Origin: UBA2705 sp963977125
GTDB lineage: Bacteria; Pseudomonadota; Alphaproteobacteria; Micavibrionales; Micavibrionaceae
DNA: 64,000 nucleotides
NCBI GenBank assembly: GCA_963977125.1
Contig: CAXBNJ010000004.1
Location: forward strand, 186,001 to 250,000
Direction: 5' to 3'
The notes under the pieces were generated by a model. The model did no database searches. It saw nothing but the letters and a program-made list of their open reading frames with translations, and was not told the DNA's origin. Made by a program: the position numbers and the translations under genes. Position 1 is the stretch's first letter; every line of letters begins with the position of its first letter. Positions 63,134-64,000 of this stretch are shown piece after piece.

Positions 63134-63547
63134 TTACTCGTTAAATGTTCGGTTTTCGTTGTTATAACGGACTTCACCAATATCCAAGCGGCCATTCCAT
63201 TTTGAAGACATACTGCGCCACTTGCCATTATTTTGCACTTCAACATCGTTATCTATTTTCACAGCTCTGTGCGGCTGGCGCTCTTCTACGTTATAGATAG
63301 TCACGGCGCCGTTTTGTACAACGCTATGGTCTATGGCCAGTTCCCTTTTATCGTAAGTTGGCTCATTAGGCTTAATAGAGAAAACTTCAACATCGCGCTG
63401 CGTATTTACGCTCACACTCGGCGTGCTGCTCTGCTCGTTATAAGAATACCCATGATAACTTTGGCGTGTATCGCTAAACTCTGTGCTACAGCCCCCTAAA
63501 ATAAACAGGCCACCAAGCATTAAAGATAATATTTTCGCCTTACGCAT
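63134..63547 (-). CDS. Small outer-envelope lipoprotein, unknown
   Basis: A 137-residue protein with a lipobox (F-I-L-G-G-C-S) after a short hydrophobic signal, so the mature chain is lipid-anchored at Cys. The rest is polar, rich in Asn, Ser, Tyr and Arg, and includes V-T-I-Y-N-V-E-E-R. The residue after the Cys is Ser, which favours outer-membrane sorting. ATG 63547 has GAGTGAGA just upstream. No family recognised. Confidence 0.72.
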   Translation of the reverse strand: MRKAKILSLMLGGLFILGGCSTEFSDTRQSYHGYSYNEQSSTPSVSVNTQRDVEVFSIKPNEPTYDKRELAIDHSVVQNGAVTIYNVEERQPHRAVKIDNDVEVQNNGKWRSMSSKWNGRLDIGEVRYNNENRTFNE

Positions 63548-63748
63548 AATTCTCACTCTTCATAAATATGATTCATTGTTCCACTTCACATGTCATCAGA
63601 AATACGCGCATAGTGCAAGTTGAGCGCGAAGACTATCCACTACATATGGCACAAGAGGAAAAATATCGCGCTCTAAATTATAAAATCACTCTATATCTGG
63701 GCAAAATAATGCTATAAATTAAACCTTATTATAAAGGAGGCTTATTTC

Positions 63749-64000
63749 ATGGCAAAAACATCCAAGACGCAACAAAATCATGAAGAAAAATCTTCGGATA
63801 ATACGCATGATACGATGCAATTTGTACAGATGTGGCAAAACATCATGCAAGAAACCGCCCCTTTATACCAAGACTTTATTGAGCAATTCCAGCCCCCTGA
63901 ATTGCTAGCTTCGACCATTGACCTTGAAGAATACACCAAAATGTTTTCTGAGCTTTGGAGCACGATGCTCGAAGACCCTGATCATCTTCTGGCTCTACAG
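63749..64000 (+). CDS. Probable class I PHA synthase, 5' end only
   Basis: 84 codons from an ATG with AAGGAGG eight bases upstream, running off the window. The N-terminus is polar and then helical, with W-Q-N-I-M, F-S-E-L-W-S-T-M, and D-P-D-H-L-L-A-L-Q. This last motif is typical of the N-terminal region of class I poly-3-hydroxyalkanoate synthases (PhaC), which make carbon-storage polymer from hydroxyacyl-CoA. The catalytic domain is outside the window, so this is tentative. Confidence 0.55.
   Translation, partial: MAKTSKTQQNHEEKSSDNTHDTMQFVQMWQNIMQETAPLYQDFIEQFQPPELLASTIDLEEYTKMFSELWSTMLEDPDHLLALQ

Noticed and set aside
1..64000. CRISPR arrays, insertion sequences, integrases, prophage genes
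   Set aside because: I looked for repeat-spacer patterns, transposase motifs and terminal inverted repeats and saw none. The only tandem repeats noted are the short ones before tRNA-Glu and before 22842.

Overview
The window reads as chromosomal housekeeping DNA from an alphaproteobacterium of modest G+C content. The evidence is gene order rather than any marker gene: nuoJKLMN-birA-coaX-rnj-DUF1467-proS-lolC-lolD-dnaE and rpsB-tsf / pyrH-frr-uppS-cdsA-dxr-rseP-bamA-ompH-lpxD-fabZ-lpxA-lpxI-lpxB are both alphaproteobacterial arrangements, and LpxI (instead of LpxH) supports this. I cannot name a genus. The cell makes lipid A, has a complex I, is probably chemotactic, and probably makes polyhydroxyalkanoate. 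No phage, insertion sequence, integrase or CRISPR array is visible.

Layout. 1-6.7 kb: a truncated comEC on the minus strand, then on the plus strand gltX, three small orphan genes with terC among them, and gltA. 6.7-19.9 kb (minus): a long envelope cluster covering uridylate kinase, ribosome recycling, undecaprenyl-diphosphate, CDP-diacylglycerol and DXP-pathway steps, the RseP protease, BamA, a periplasmic chaperone and five lipid A/fatty acid genes. 20-22.4 kb: a tiny proline-rich plus-strand ORF, a CsaA-like protein, and tsf/rpsB. 22.8-25.1 kb (plus): a secreted Cache-domain protein followed by a methyl-accepting chemotaxis protein. 25.2-44.7 kb (minus): a near-continuous 19.5 kb run from nuoJ to an aminotransferase. 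45-47 kb: a PagL-type lipid A deacylase, a secreted duplicated-domain protein and a thioesterase. 47.3-51.6 kb (plus): parE and a YdbH/YdbL-like pair. 51.6-58.4 kb (minus): an SLC13-type transporter with RCK_C domains, lptD, a DEAD-box helicase and an M15-type dipeptidase. 58.5-64 kb: a zinc-type CDF exporter, tRNA-Glu, recJ, hom, a small lipoprotein and the start of a probable PHA synthase.

How the genes fit together. Much of the window serves the envelope. LpxA/D/I/B build lipid A, FabZ shares the acyl-ACP pool, LptD and BamA assemble the outer membrane, LolCD export lipoproteins, PagL trims lipid A, and YdbH/YdbL belong to the AsmA-like lipid-bridge group. Plus-strand genes around 2.6-5.3 kb show a consistent TTGAC(A/T)-17-TAnnnT promoter and usually end in their own hairpin.

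Most worth a second look: an archaeal/eukaryotic-type prolyl-tRNA synthetase sitting in the normal bacterial proS slot; a nuo operon cut between nuoI and nuoJ; a NuoL with a roughly 100-residue His/Asp/Glu-rich insertion; a YdbH/YdbL pair without YnbE; an M15 dipeptidase with Asp in place of a zinc-ligand His; and two orphan membrane proteins near gltX sharing a C-terminal tail. I did not find a clear new multi-gene defence or biosynthetic system. The best candidates for something undescribed are the gltX-gltA orphan genes and the Cache/MCP pair.
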